Assembly: GCA_964017125.1 (NCBI GenBank)
Contig: OZ024914.1
Span: forward strand, 27,385,073 to 27,449,072
Reading direction: 5' to 3'
Origin: Flabesymbios commensalis
Lineage: Eukaryota > Annelida > Polychaeta > Terebellida > Flabelligeridae
DNA: 64,000 bases
Part shown: positions 43,201-53,595 of the stretch, in pieces
How the letters are laid out: each line of letters opens with the position of its first letter
How positions within the stretch are numbered: position 1 is the stretch's first letter
The notes under the pieces: generated by a model
Database searches by the model: none
Told to the model about the DNA's origin: nothing
Seen by the model: the letters and a program-made list of their open reading frames with translations, nothing else
Translations under genes and position numbers: made by a program

Positions 43201-44870
43201 GGCCTCAGGGAACCATCTTCTATCATTGTGTAAGTCTGAGGTCTCAGGCCACCATCTTCTATCATTGTGTAAGTGTGGGCCTCAGGCCACCATCTTCTAT
43301 CATTGTGTAAGTGTGGGGCCTCAGGCCACCATGCTATATCATTGTGTAAGTGTGGGGCCTCAGGACACCATCTTCTATCATTATGTATGAGTGGGGCCTC
43401 AGGCCACCATCTTCTATCATTGTGTAAGTGTGGGGCCTCAGGCCACCATCTTCTATCATTGTGTAAGTGTGGGGCCTCAGGACACCATCTTCTATCATTG
43501 TGTAAGTGTGGGGCCTCAGGACACCATCTTCTATCATTGTTTAAGTGTGGGGCCTCAGGACACCATCTTCTAGTATTATGTATGAGTGGGGCCTCAGGCC
43601 ACCATGCTCTATCATTATGTATGAGTGGGGCCTCAGGCCACCATGCTCTATCATTATGTATGAGTGGGGCCTCAGGCCACCATGCTCTATCACTATGTAT
43701 GAGTAGGGCCTCAGGCAACCATCTTCTATCAATGTGTAAGTCTGAGGCCTCAGGCCACCATCTTCTATCATTGTGTAAGTGTAGGCCTCAGGCCACCATC
43801 TTCTATCATTGTGTAAGTGTGGGGCCTCAGGCCACCATGCTATATCATTGTGTAAGTGTGGGGCCTCAGGACACCATCTTCTATCATTATGTATGAGTGG
43901 GGCCTCAGGCCACCATCTTCTATCATTGTGTAAGTGTTGGGCCTCAGGACACCATTTTCTATCATTATGTATGAGTGGGGCCTCAGGCCACCGTGCTCTA
44001 TCATTATGTATGAGTGGGGCCTCAGGCCACCATGTCTAGCATTATGTATGAGTGGGGCCTCAAGCCACCATGCTTTATCACTATGTATGAGTGGGGCCTC
44101 AGGCCACCATGCTCTATCACTATGTATGAGTAGGGCCTCAGGCAACCATCTTCTATCATTGTGTAAGTGTGGGGCCTCAGGCCACCATCTTCTATCACTG
44201 TGTAAGTGTGGGGCCTCAGGCCACCATGCTATATCATTGTGTAAGTGTGGGGCCTCAGGCCACCATCTTCTATCATTGTGTAAGTGTGGAGCCTCAGGCC
44301 ACCATCGTCTATCATTGTGCAAGTGTGGGGCCTCAGGCCACCATGCTCTATCATTATGTATGAGTGGGGCCTCAGGCCACCATGCTCTATCATTATGTAT
44401 GAGTAGGGCCTCAGGCCACCATCTTCTATCATTATCTATGAGCGGGGTCTCAGGCCACCATCCTCTATCATTAGGCCTGTGTATGAGTGAGGCTCAGGCC
44501 ACCATCTTCTATCATTATGTATAAGTGGGGCATCAGGCCACCATCTTCTATCATTGTGTAAGTGTGGGGCCTCAGGCCACCATCTCTATCACTATGTATG
44601 AGTGGGGCCTCAGGCCACCATGCTCTATCATTATGTATGAGTGGGGCCTCAGGCCACCATCTTCTATCATTATGTATGAGTGGGGCCTCAGGCAACTATC
44701 CTCTATCATTATATAAATGCGGGGCCTCAGGCCACCATCCTTTATCATCACGAACGAGTGGGGCCTCAGGAAAACCATCCTATATCATTATATATGAGTG
44801 GGGCCTCAGGCCATCATTCCCTATCACTGTGTAAATATGGGGACTCAGGCAACCATGTATCCTCTATCAT
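40297..44870 (+). repeat. 39-bp minisatellite array, about 115-120 units
   Basis: The basic unit is TGAGTGGGGCCTCAGGCCACC followed by a variable ATGCTC or ATCTTC, then TATCATTATGTA. A second unit type has TAAGTGTGGGG and TTGTG. The core GGCCTCAGGCC is palindromic. Because 39 is divisible by 3, all frames tend to stay open on both strands, giving 13-residue periodic pseudo-proteins such as SGASGHHALSLCM. No start context, no amino-acid logic and stop-free antisense frames argue against coding. The array contains a 1868-bp higher-order duplication. Confidence 0.95.
40502..43950 (+). repeat. 1868-bp higher-order tandem duplication within the array
   Basis: Base 40562 aligns with 42430, and the order of monomer variants from about 40502 to 42080 repeats from about 42370 to 43950, including irregular monomers (for example TCTGAGGTCTCAGG at 41366 and 43234, and CATATGCTC at 40965 and 42833). 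A smaller offset of 428 bp duplicates 41700-41950 to 42130-42380. Near identity means very recent duplication or an assembly effect. Confidence 0.85.
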
Positions 44871-44874
44871 TATG

Positions 44875-44990
44875 CAGGAGGAGGTGGAGGAGAAAGAGGA
44901 GGAGGAAGAGGAGAAGGAAGAGGGGAGGAAGAGGTAGAGGAGAAGGAAGAAGAAAGGTGGTGGCTGAGTAAAAGGTGGTGGAGGAGTGGA
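44875..44990 (+). repeat. Polypurine tract at the array edge
   Basis: About 110 bases of almost only A and G (GGAGGAGGTGGAGGAGAAAG and similar) on the plus strand abut the last minisatellite unit. Such tracts can form triplex DNA and stall replication forks. Confidence 0.8.
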
Positions 44991-45019
44991 AGGAGAATAT
45001 GTAATTTGTACCTGTTTTT

Positions 45020-45190
45020 TTAACGATTTTATAAATCGCTATATCGACTTATATAAGTCGATTTAACAACGTGTAATTCGTTATATCGACTTATAATATC
45101 GACTTATAAGTCCATTTAATGACAAAACCTTGTACCGCGTTATATTAAGTTGTTTTAACAAGATATAAGTCGTTAAACTGACGTATTTTA
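45020..45190. repeat. Cluster of TCGACTTATAAGTCGA palindromes
   Basis: A perfect 20-bp palindrome, ATCGACTTATATAAGTCGAT (45043-45062), is followed by diverged half-copies (TATCGACTTATAATATCGAC, AAGTCGTTAAACTGACG). Confidence 0.7.
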
Positions 45191-45194
45191 ACCC

Positions 45195-45430
45195 TTGTGC
45201 TGCTAAAACCGAATATTTGCATTTCACTAACAATTTCCTATATATATCGGTCCAAAAGTTATACCATATATCAATTTCACTAATAATCTGCATTTATTTT
45301 TTTGCCAGATAGCTAGACCATTGCCATAAAAAATGTGCGGTTTCAGGGGGTGATATGCCCTGACAAATTTCAACTTGACCAAATTAAAAATGGCCAACAT
45401 GCAGCCATTAATAATTCTTAATCCGTTGAT
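45195..45430 (-). repeat. Inverted piece of the repeat filling SNF intron 5
   Basis: The reverse complement contains ATGGCTGCATGTTGGCCATT, TCAGGGCATATCACCCCCTG and ATGGCAATGGTCTAGCTATC, in the order seen at 22680-22990. Confidence 0.6.
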
Positions 45431-46099
45431 GACCAGTTCCGGATATGTAGCCTACGGGACTCCTGATTGTTCCCCCAGTTCTGATATGTTCGGAACTAAA
45501 AACAACTATAATACTATGACGTCATAAATTAATCATGTCTCAGCAAAATTACTGCAGCAATTTAATCTGGTCCTCAATGGGTTAATATGCGTAATATCTG
45601 GCAATATCTTCTAACATGACTAATGTGAAATATTTGTCATAAGATATAGTGTAGTCAACATTTGAAAAGTTTTAGTTAAAAGTCATTTACAAATGATGGT
45701 CCATGTTGTTCCGCTAATTGCGACCCACGACATTATTGTGCATGAACAATCTTCCACTCAATGGCTTGAACATTCACCTTGTGAAAATCAATCACCTCAT
45801 CATGAAGAGTCACCAAGTCGCACACTGTTGATCAATCTTCTTGTCATGAACTCACGTCATTTATAAATAGGCAATTTACTGATCACCACCACTGTATTGG
45901 TAAATCAATGTGTAGTGTACATAACTCATCTATAAGATCAAGTAGTGACTGTAAGTATATTTCAAAGTAAAATATTTATCTTTTTGCGCATCACAATGTA
46001 AAAAGGATTTATCACAAATTATATGAAATCCGAACATATATTCATTCATTTTACCCTTTCAATGTTTATTACTGCTGTGAAACATTCCTAAACAATACA
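45431..46099. other. Intergenic, nothing recognised
   Basis: No coding or repeat signature I can support. The 5' part of the LINE below may begin in the last part of this stretch. Confidence 0.35.
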
Positions 46100-48225
46100 A
46101 TTTCTGTTCAGGATATATTAATTGAGGGCCATGATGTTGAAAGAAAAGATAGAACTCGGTGTGGGAAAGGGGGTCGGTCTATTGGTATGCATAATAAATA
46201 ATATTGATTACACCAGACGGCGTGAATTCGAACGAAATGACATTGAGGTAATTTGGTTAGAGCTTTTATAAGTAGGAAAATACTAGTTTCTTTCACATAT
46301 AGACCTCCAAATGAGCTCACTGTTCCATTTAATGTTTGGCTTAACTATTATGGAAGATGCCCTAGACATTGCCTGCTCTGAAAATAAGGGCATAATATTA
46401 TTAGGTGACTTCAACAAAGATTTACTTCCTGACAGTAATCACCCGCATGTAAAATCATGGACAGTCTGTCAGATGTTGTATCAACAAGCACCTTGATTTA
46501 TCATATACATGTCAATTCAAATGTAAATATCAAACATTCAGATGCCATTCAATGGTCAATTGGTGATCACTTTCCTGTATATTCCGCCATAGAAACTGAC
46601 AATAATCATAAAAACAAAACTAATAACGAAATACTTGAAAACAGGAAACGTCAAAGGAAAACAGCCTGGTTGGATAATTCATGATTTAATTTACATGAGA
46701 GATTTAATTGGCAAAGCGCAAAGGACAACATATATATTACAAACATTTTAGAAACCGTACTATGCTGAGGGAAAATAAATCAAAATATCACGAGAAACGT
46801 GTGTAACCGTGCATAGATGATCCACGTAAACTTGTTTCTTCGTTTAAATAATTATGGAATTAAACAAATATCAGATAAATCAATTAATAAGATTGTTCCT
46901 GACAACAAAGAAGTCACTGACTTCAGAATAGTTGCAGAACATTTTAACAACCATTTCTATTATATTGTAGAGAAACATGTCACTGGCAGTGAATTGAAAC
47001 AACACCCGTTTATTCCAACAAATTACGTAAACAATATGTCGATGATAAAGTACCAAATAAAACATACTTTTCAATTCCTCAAATAAGTCGTGAATTTGTC
47101 ATAAAATATTTAAATACTATGCCAATTAAAAAGGTATAGGATTGGATGACATTCAGGCTCTATTTCCAAAAATTAACGGAACTCCAATTGATATCAGATT
47201 GAATGATGTAACTTAAGCATACAATCAGTACGTGGTTTTCTACATATGTGGAAACATGCCAAAGTAATTCCATTTTAGAAGAAAAAGTCCCAAAATTATG
47301 TAAATAATTACAGACCAATTTCTATTCTTCGAATTTCTTCCAAAATATTAGGAAAACATGTTTCAGTTTATTTGTACGGATACCTTTCCTCACACAATTT
47401 ATTTAATAAAAGACAATCCGGGTTTAGAGCAAATCACTCATGCGAAAGTGCCTTAACTTGAGGAAAGTGCCTTAACTAATAGTTGAAGATGCAAAATTGG
47501 GGGGCGTTTTAATGATAGTACACTTTCGTGGAAAAAACAAGTTGCTCATGTAAAACAATGTGTCTCTTTTAAACTTTCACTTCTCCGTAGAATACACAAA
47601 TATCGGACCAAGTCTAGTATTCTACTCCCGACCAATCGAAGAGTAGCTCAGCCTGTCACATGACGAGATCGGCTAATAATCTCTGTCATTCAGTTGTTAT
47701 TTAAATTAAGTACAATACCATCCTTGGGCCCAAGTTTTATTCCACAATTATTATATAAAACCCATCATAGAATATCGCTTTGGGGAGCTGGGTGTAGAGA
47801 GAATGAAAATGTCATAACGAAATTGCAAAAGAAAGCGACCCGACTAATATTAAATGCTGATCCATTATCACCAAGTAAAGAAATGTTAAAAAAAATATTG
47901 GTTCTCATTTAAAGAATTAGTCATGTATAAACAAGCTTGTCTGATTTTTAAAAGAAAAACAGACCAAGCACCTTCTTATATTCAAGATTTGTTTACAAAT
48001 GTAACAGATTGTGTAAGTTATAGCCTCAGATCCTCTGCTCAGAATAAATTGTACCTTCCAAGAGCACATTCTAAATCCCTATCATACCTAGGTGTTAACA
48101 TATTGAACTCAATTCCCAACGATATAAGATATACAGAATCTTTGTCCCAACTTAAAGTAGGGTGGGCATACCATAATTTACTATTAGATTTTATTCTTAT
48201 TATTCCCCAAATTATGATTATTATG
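46100..48225 (+). mobile_element. Broken non-LTR retrotransposon (LINE), plus strand
   Basis: Endonuclease-like residues come first: a YTRRREFERNDIEVIWLEL block near 46205-46265 and GIILLGDFNKDLL near 46387-46425. An EN-to-RT linker region follows (46817-47090). RT remnants come next (YRPISILRISSKILGKHV near 47311-47365 and SGFRANHSCESALT near 47419-47460). The post-RT tail (ISLWGAGCRENENVITKLQK near 47776, then SYSLRSSAQNKLYLPRAHSK) ends at about 48170. Order and motifs fit the CR1/jockey-like group; the exact clade is not certain. There are several frame shifts and a shortened RT, including loss of the part with the catalytic aspartates, so it is inactive. It ends at the GTT-type simple repeat at 48226. 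Confidence 0.8.
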
Positions 48226-48299
48226 ATTGTTGTTGTTGTTGCTGTTGTTGTTGCTTGCTGTTGTTGTTGTTGTTGTTGCTGCTGCTGCTGCTGCTGTGC

Positions 48300-48348
<49 letters not shown>

Positions 48349-48384
48349 GGTGGTGGCGGCGGTGGCGGTGGTGGTGGTGGTGTG
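48226..48384 (+). repeat. GTT/GCT/GGT trinucleotide tract, about 159 bp
   Basis: Successive blocks of TTG, GCT, GTT, GGT and GGC triplets follow directly after the LINE 3' end, where a short ATT/GTT tail would be expected. The open frames here (polyQ, polyN, polyT, polyG) are artefacts of the triplet repeat. Confidence 0.9.
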
Positions 48385-48539
48385 ATGTTGGTGTTGGTGC
48401 TCGAAAACCATTTATAAAGCGGTCCATCCAAAATTGTTCTACATCGCTGTACATACTAAAAACAGGATAAAATTAAAAGTAGGGGAAGCTATGTAAAAGT
48501 TAAGTAAAAGAACAGGTAGCATTTTTTAATCTATAGCTA

Positions 48540-48620
48540 AAACTTATAATACTGATTGTAAAGTTATAATATAGTAGCTGAAACTTATAATACTGATTGT
48601 AAAGTTATAATATAGTAAAA
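48540..48620 (+). repeat. 41-bp direct duplication
   Basis: AAACTTATAATACTGATTGT and the following 21 bases (48540-48580) repeat exactly from 48581. A weaker GATATTAATAAGTTAA-type repeat follows at 48670-48745. Confidence 0.8.
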
Positions 48621-48749
48621 TACATCGAATTAGAAAATAAGCTACAGACATCATGTAAATTCAATTGTACAGGTAAAAATATTAATAAGTTAATAAAATG
48701 GTGGATATTAATAAGTTAAAAGCACGGTAGATATTAACTGGTTAATAAA

Positions 48750-50660
48750 ATTATCTAGTAAAGAACAATGTTTTTAAAACTGTTTTTAAATGTGCAGTGC
48801 TGTCTATCAGTCGCATGTGTTCTGGAAGCTTGTTCCATAGCAGAGGAGCGGCATAAGTGAACGACCTGTTCTTATAATGTTTCTTGCCTGAAGGAGGTAC
48901 CACAATAAATCTTGTGTCAGCTGAGTGGAGTGATCGTGCAGGATGAGAAAGTGTTAAATAAATCTGCCAGATAAGCAGGAGCCAAGTTGTTGAGGCATTT
49001 AAATGTGAGAAAATAACCTTGTACTTAATGCGAGCGTGTACAAGTAGCCAGTGGAGCTCCTTTAGTGATGGTGTTATATAGTAACATTTGGAGCACTTCA
49101 TGACCATCTTGGCACATGCATTCTGTACAGACGCAGCTGCTTTAGTGGTCTGGCAGACCGCAAAGAAGATTGTTGCAATTATCCAGACGCGATATCACAA
49201 GCACATAAACAAGCTGCTTGGTGCTCTGACGATCAAGGTATTTTCGGATACGACCAATGGCACAGAGGTGGTTTGAGGCAGCTCGTGGCATACCTGTGAT
49301 ATGCTTGCTGCGTGATATGGTGGTATAAAAAATCACACCCAGATTCATTGCGATCTTAGATAGTGATATCCTGCTTTTCTTCCTACTGTCACACTTTGAG
49401 GGAGTTTAATAGAGTACTCTTAGGATGAGATAAAATGAATTCTATTTTGTCATCGTTATACCGCATCCACTCCCTGATGTCAGCCACACACCGCTCCACT
49501 TTACTAATGTCCACTGTCTGTGAAGATTTGTTGTCACGACAGAGCTCCATGAAAAGTTGTGCATCATAAGCATACATATGGTACGACAGACCGTGACTTC
49601 TGATGATACGAGCCAGAGGAATAGTGAATATTGAAAACAGGAAAGGACTAAGTACAGAGCCTTGGGGGATCCCACATGTCAGCAGAGTGTTTTTTGACAG
49701 CTTTTCTGATATGCTTGACTCCTGTCTCTGAGATAGCACTCCATCCACCTCAGACAATCTCCTGTAATGTCGACCCTGTGTTGGAGTGTGTGAAGCAGGA
49801 TGCCATCGTCGATATAGTGCCAAGTGAAGCGCTCAGGTTGAGAAGAAAGAGTGCTGCTCCTTTGCGTTTGTTGGTAATGTGCAGGATATGATTCTAAAGT
49901 TTTAGCAAGGCTGTTTCGATGCCAAAGTAATGCCTGTAGGCTGATTGCAAAGGCTCTCGAAGGCTGTTACGTTGGAGATGAGAGCAATAAGACGGGCAGC
50001 CACCACTTTCTGAGTCAACTGGGTTTCTGAGTCAACTTGGACACAAAAGAGAGGTTTGATACAGGTCGGTGATACAGTTTTTTTACAGGTAGGTTTTTTT
50101 TATAATGATGTTATTATTACCTGCTTCATCTTAGATGGCATACCACAGGTAAGGGACTTGCTGACTATATCAGTGAGTGTTGGTATTACCAGAGTCTCGC
50201 ATTGCCTCAGTAGGCCTAGGTGTGATGGTACTGGGTCAAGATAGCAAGTTCTTTGCTCAGACGATCTCAGAAGCTTGTTGAATATATTGAATATATATTT
50301 CAACATGGAGTGTGAGACTTGTTCTTCTCCACTGCTTTTTCAAGTTTCATCCCTTGGCTTTCGCCAGTTTGGTGTTGGTGATAAACCATGGACACTCTGA
50401 TCTGGTGGTGATGGTGCGTTGAGTGACAGGGGCATGATTATCTTGGAGCTTTCTCAGAGTAGTGTTGTAAAATTCATAAGCCTCAGTGTCACTGACCAAA
50501 GCTCTTATGTGTTGTTGAAGCTGAGAGGCGCTGATGCTGTCAGAGAAGGCCTGGGTGTCTATGGCTTTTAGCATCCTCGTGCTTACACTCACTTTTGCTT
50601 TAGTCGGTGCTGTCGAATGCAAAAGGTGAAGTGAAGCGTACGGCAAAGTAATCAATCTTT
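48750..50660 (-). mobile_element. Broken CR1-like LINE, minus strand
   Basis: Read on the minus strand: an EN-to-RT linker with NHAPVTQRTITTRSECPWF (about 50440-50385), RT motifs TCGIPQGSVLSPFLFSIF (about 49685-49630) and a YAYDAQLF box (about 49580-49557) in place of the usual YADD. Then VISRLDNCNNLLCGLP (about 49195-49150) and the C-terminal block LKELHWLLVHARIKYKVI with PLLWNKLPEHMRL (about 49065-48800). This order is typical of CR1/L2-like elements. The frame is broken several times, the 5' endonuclease is missing, and the catalytic YADD is changed, so it is inactive. It lies between the plus-strand LINE and the inverted minisatellite. Confidence 0.85.
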
Positions 50661-50829
50661 ACAGAGTGGTCAGCTGTGACGTTAAGCACTGGTAGCTCCC
50701 CGCACGCTGTAATGCCAGGGTCCAGTGTATGACATTTAGCATGAGTCGGAACCTTGACATGCTAAACGAGTACAGGAGTGTACATAACTGTTTAACAATA
50801 GTAGATAATGAGAGACAATGGTGACCTGA
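50661..50829. other. Junction between LINE and inverted array
   Basis: Decayed LINE-like sequence giving way to minisatellite-like words (GACAATGGTGACCTGAGGC at 50814). The exact edge is not resolved. Confidence 0.4.
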
Positions 50830-52260
50830 GGCACTACACTCACACAATGATAGAGATTAGTGGCCTGATGCCCCACTTATACACAATGATAGATATAATG
50901 GTGGTCTGAGGCCCCACTCGTACATAATGATAGGAGATGGTGGCCTGAGGCCCCACTCATACATAATGATAGAAGATGGTGGCCTGAGGCCCCACACTTA
51001 CACAATGATAGAAGATGGTGGCCTGAGGCCTCATACATAATGATAGAGGATGGTGGCCTGAGGCCCCACTCATACATAATGATAGAAGATGGTGGCCTGA
51101 GGCACAACACTTACACAATGATAGAAGATGGTGGCCTGAGGCCCCAATCGTACATAATGAAAAAAGGTGATGGCCTGAGGCCCCACTCATACATAATGAT
51201 AGACAATGGTGGCTTGAGGCCCTACTCATACATAATGATAAAAGATAGTGGCCTGAGGCCCCACTCATACATAATGATAGAAGATGGTGGCCTGAGGCCC
51301 CACACTTACACAATGATAGAAGATGGTGGCCTGAGGCCTCATACATAATGATAGAGGATGGTGGCCTGAGGCCCCACTCATATATAATGATAGAATATGG
51401 TGGCCTGAGGCCTACACTCATACATAATGATAGAGATGGTGGACTGAGGCCTCACACTTACACAATGATAGAAGATGATGGCCTGAGGCCCCACTCATAC
51501 ATAATGATAGAAGGTGCATGGTGGCCTGAGGCCCCACTCATACATAATGATGGAAGATGGTGGCCTGAGGCCCCACTCATACATAATTAAAGAAGATGGT
51601 GGCCTGAGGCCCCACACTTACACAATGATAGAAGATGGTGGCCTGAGGCCCCACTCATACATACTGATAGAATGTGCATGCATGGTGGCCTGAGGCCCCA
51701 CTCATGCATAATTAAAGAAGATGGTGGCCTGAGTCCCCACACTTACACAATAATAGAAGATGGTGGCCTGAGGCCCCACTCATACATAATGATTAAAGAT
51801 GGTGGCCTGAGGCCCTACTCATACATAATGATAGAAGATGGTGGCCTGAGGCCCCACACTTACACAATGATATAATATGGTGGCCTGAGGCCCCACTCAT
51901 ACATAATGATAGATATGGTTGCCTGAGGCACCACTCATAGATAATGATAGAAGATGGTGGCCTGAGGCCCCACTCATACATAATGACAGAGGATGGTGGC
52001 CTGAGGCCCCACACTTACACAATGATAGAAGAGGGTGGCCTGAGGCCCCACCCATACATACTGATAGAAGGTGCATGGTGGCTTGAGGCCCCACTCATAC
52101 ATAATGATGGAAGATGGTGGCCTGATGCCCCACTCATACATAATTAAAGAAGATGGTGGCCTGAGGCCCCACACTTACACAATGATAGAGAATGATGGCC
52201 TGAGGCCCCACATTTCGCCTAAACAATATGATGAAGAATGGTGGTCTGAGGCATTCACTT
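50830..52260 (-). repeat. Inverted 39-bp minisatellite array, about 36 units
   Basis: Reverse complement of the 40297-44870 monomer: GATGGTGGCCTGAGGCCCCAC, then TCATACATAATGATAGAA. Both monomer types (CTCATACATAATG and ACTTACACAATG) are present. It is more diverged and shorter than the left array. Several units have GTGCATGGTGGC, as at 40441-40455 in the left array, showing that the two share specific variants. Confidence 0.93.
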
Positions 52261-52315
52261 AAGTAGCTACTTATGTGCAGCCTAGCTATTCACCCGATGA
52301 TAATGTGAATAACGT

Positions 52316-52412
52316 TGAACCACCATCGCATTTTTTTCAGAATGAAATTGGGCCGACAAAGAGTGCAGTAGGCCAACATTAAACCAATATCAGGTCAATG
52401 GAGGGTACTAGG
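52316..52412. mobile_element. Partial hairpin MITE of the CCCAGCAAACAC family
   Basis: AACGTTGAACCACCATCGC, GAAATTGGGCCGACAAAGAG and GTAGGCCAACATTAAACCAA are family words. The ends are lost. Confidence 0.45.
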
Positions 52413-52611
52413 TAAATGGTAGACTCTATGCTCAGGCTACAAAGTTTGTGCATTTATTCTTAGATAGGTACGTTACTTGTTTTATGTATAAAAATAGTAG
52501 GCTATAGGGTCTACAGACTAGTGAAATAATTATTTTTAACATGTACTTTAAAAAATTCGCTTCGCGGATGTATACATTCAAACAAAATATGAGTAAAGAG
52601 GTTTGTGTGGC

Positions 52612-52652
52612 ATGGTGGCCTGAGGCCACCATTCAGCGATGTAAACTGCGGG
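52612..52652 (-). repeat. Boundary core, inverse of 39838-39876
   Basis: GGTGGCCTGAGGCCACC, then ATTCAGCGATGTAAACTGCG and GG, is the reverse complement of the left core with a few changes. It closes the 12.8-kb block. Confidence 0.75.
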
Positions 52653-53386
52653 CTGCTACTGGCCCTAGGCATAATCTCTTTACATACAGATTTACCAGTC
52701 TAGACAAGCCCATTGAGCGGATATAACAAACAATATTTGCTAATTGAAAAAACTACAGTAAAATACTTGTAAATCTACTTCTACTACTAAAATGCAGCAC
52801 TTTTAAATATATTTTTGTTTTGGTAAATTAATGTTTGGAGGCTATTTGATCACGTGCACTGTCATCCGCCATATTGGCTTCAAGAGAAACTGCACTTGTC
52901 AGAAATGGTGAGATAAATGTTGAAATTATAAACCATTTCAAGCATAATAATTGTGACAACTGAATGAAACAACGTCTTTGTTTTTTTGAAATATATTTTT
53001 TCTTAATAACTGATAAATAAAATGGATGGAAATTCACATAATTCAACAAAGAGTTCAGTTGTTTAGATTTTTGAGTTTGACAGCTCAGTCCAGTTCAAGT
53101 TCCCAGTTCCACCCACTTTTTACACAATTGTGTGTCCACCAGTTGTCTCCGATCTAGACTGCCCTAGAAAAACGTAAAATAGGCCTAGGCTATAGTCCGT
53201 CCGAATATGGTCTAAAATAAAAGTTAGCTTTTCGGTAACGTTAGGCCCTATCCAGACAGTAAATTCTCAAGCGATTTTCATGAAATTTTGTAAATTTACT
53301 GCGGATCTAGGGAGACTAGGCTAAGGTTAGGCCTAACAGTATTATCAGTAACGTTAGCCAGTGTAGGCCTAGACTACATTCTATCA
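52653..53386. other. Intergenic; one half of an inverted pair at 53207-53290
   Basis: No gene. AAAAGTTAGCTTTTCGGTA and AATTCTCAAGCGATTTTCAT (53218-53280) recur inverted at 54298-54375 inside the CGTACG element. TAGGCCTA octamers cluster at 53180-53380. Confidence 0.5.
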
Positions 53387-53595
53387 GTCTATGACACAAT
53401 TATCTGGAGCGCATGCTTTTCGTCGATTTATCCGTCAATTATCAACTGACTTTCATAAAATTTCTGCAGGACATTTCCAACTTCTAACATCGGTAAAAAA
53501 TTCGTGGGGGAGACCGGGGCTAGCTGGGACTTGGGGCTAGCTGGTACAGGCCTCTAACAGGGAATTCCATGATATGACAATATCAGTGGCCTCTT

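Noticed and set aside
40297-44870. Long open frames with 13-residue periodicity (SGASGHHALSLCM, GGLRPHSYIMIED and similar) on both strands
   Set aside because: They follow from a 39-bp tandem unit without stops. Both strands and several frames are open at once, which is not expected of real genes.
40297-44870. CRISPR-like array of short repeats
   Set aside because: Repeats are contiguous 39-bp units without unique spacers, in a eukaryotic context, with no cas genes.
48039-48454. Polyglutamine/polyasparagine/polythreonine open frames
   Set aside because: They come from the triplet repeat following a LINE 3' end; every frame gives a homopolymer.
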